A stretch of DNA of 52,962 bases from UBA1672 sp964015995. GTDB lineage: Bacteria; Pseudomonadota; Alphaproteobacteria; Micavibrionales; Micavibrionaceae. The notes beneath the pieces were generated by a model that was given only the letters and a program-made list of their open reading frames with translations, had not been told where the DNA came from and searched no databases. This document shows, one piece after another, positions 52,921-52,962 of this stretch. The translations under genes and the position numbers were made by a program. Location of the stretch: assembly GCA_964015995.1 (NCBI GenBank), contig CAXHFH010000002.1, forward strand, positions 1 to 52,962, given 5' to 3'. Numbering within the stretch: position 1 is the stretch's first letter; each line of letters begins with the position of its first letter.

Positions 52921-52962
52921 CTGTCTCTTATACACATCTGACGCTGCCGACGAATCCAGAGG
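52921..52962. other. Nextera/Tn5 sequencing adapter (artefact)
   Basis: CTGTCTCTTATACACATCT (52921-52939) is the 19-base Tn5 mosaic end, followed by GACGCTGCCGACGA, the Nextera read-2-type adapter. The last nine bases could be an index plus one more adapter base. This is library sequence, not genome. Confidence 0.97.

Noticed and set aside
1..52962. CRISPR arrays, rRNA, intact insertion sequences, prophage genes
   Set aside because: I saw no regularly spaced repeats, no rRNA segments, no transposase with flanking inverted repeats and no phage structural genes.

Overview
The window reads as one end of a draft-assembly contig from a Gram-negative alphaproteobacterium of moderate GC. The evidence is the gene content and protein style: an S-type (cyanide-insensitive) bd oxidase, a GH13 alpha-glucosidase of the alphaproteobacterial kind, PhzF, a YafK-like L,D-transpeptidase, a bactofilin, lipoproteins and an outer-membrane usher. 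The genus is not clear; a Micavibrio-like or other deep-branching alphaproteobacterium is only a guess. The last 42 bases are not genomic. They are a Tn5/Nextera sequencing adapter that truncates dnaK and gives the fragment a false 'MCIRDS' N-terminus.

Layout. 0-9.5 kb: uvrB, followed by small membrane proteins and lipoproteins of unknown function, a cold-shock gene coupled to an unlisted 51-codon gene, an orphan Phd-like antitoxin and a 666-base gene-free block with two DnaA-box-like sites. 9.5-19.9 kb: mostly housekeeping (GH13 glucosidase, PhzF, cyclophilin, an iron group of bfd, two periplasmic thioredoxins and bfr, then purB, YafK-like, radC, map and a CinA/MoaB-like protein). 19.9-24.6 kb: a large orphan protein, a small partner, a WbaP-like sugar transferase and an AMIN-like lipoprotein. 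24.9-30.4 kb: a chaperone-usher fimbrial locus with two DUF4402-like pilins, a PapD-like chaperone and a very long, non-canonical usher. 30.4-34.1 kb: a three-gene operon of RimB-RimK fusion, universal stress protein and NhaD-like antiporter. 34.3-36.6 kb: pseudouridine synthase, a secreted Cys-rich protein and an M15 peptidase.

36.7-44.5 kb looks like an accessory block. It holds a cyanide-insensitive bd oxidase operon (membrane protein, ArsR-family repressor, 43-aa membrane peptide, cydA, cydB, 43-aa DUF2474-like peptide). Divergent from it are dps, a broken AhpD-like gene, an ArsP-type permease and a small redox-disulfide protein; a lipocalin follows. The block ends in a decayed serine-recombinase pseudogene that abuts the 3' end of tRNA-Leu(TAA). 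The repressor has Cys28 and Cys94, 66 residues apart, the spacing of the persulfide sensors BigR and SqrR, so I infer sulfide or persulfide control of a sulfide-tolerant respiratory branch. 44.6-53 kb is core again: pentapeptide-repeat protein, uvrC, bactofilin, nth, ogt, dapB, dnaJ, a J-domain-only protein and dnaK.

The strongest candidates for something undescribed are the persulfide-sensor/bd-oxidase module with its two microproteins and the long usher with Sdr-like and SPOR-like C-terminal domains. Next come the 27-base duplication of the uvrB 3' end around an AT-rich membrane gene, and the csp-coupled microprotein.
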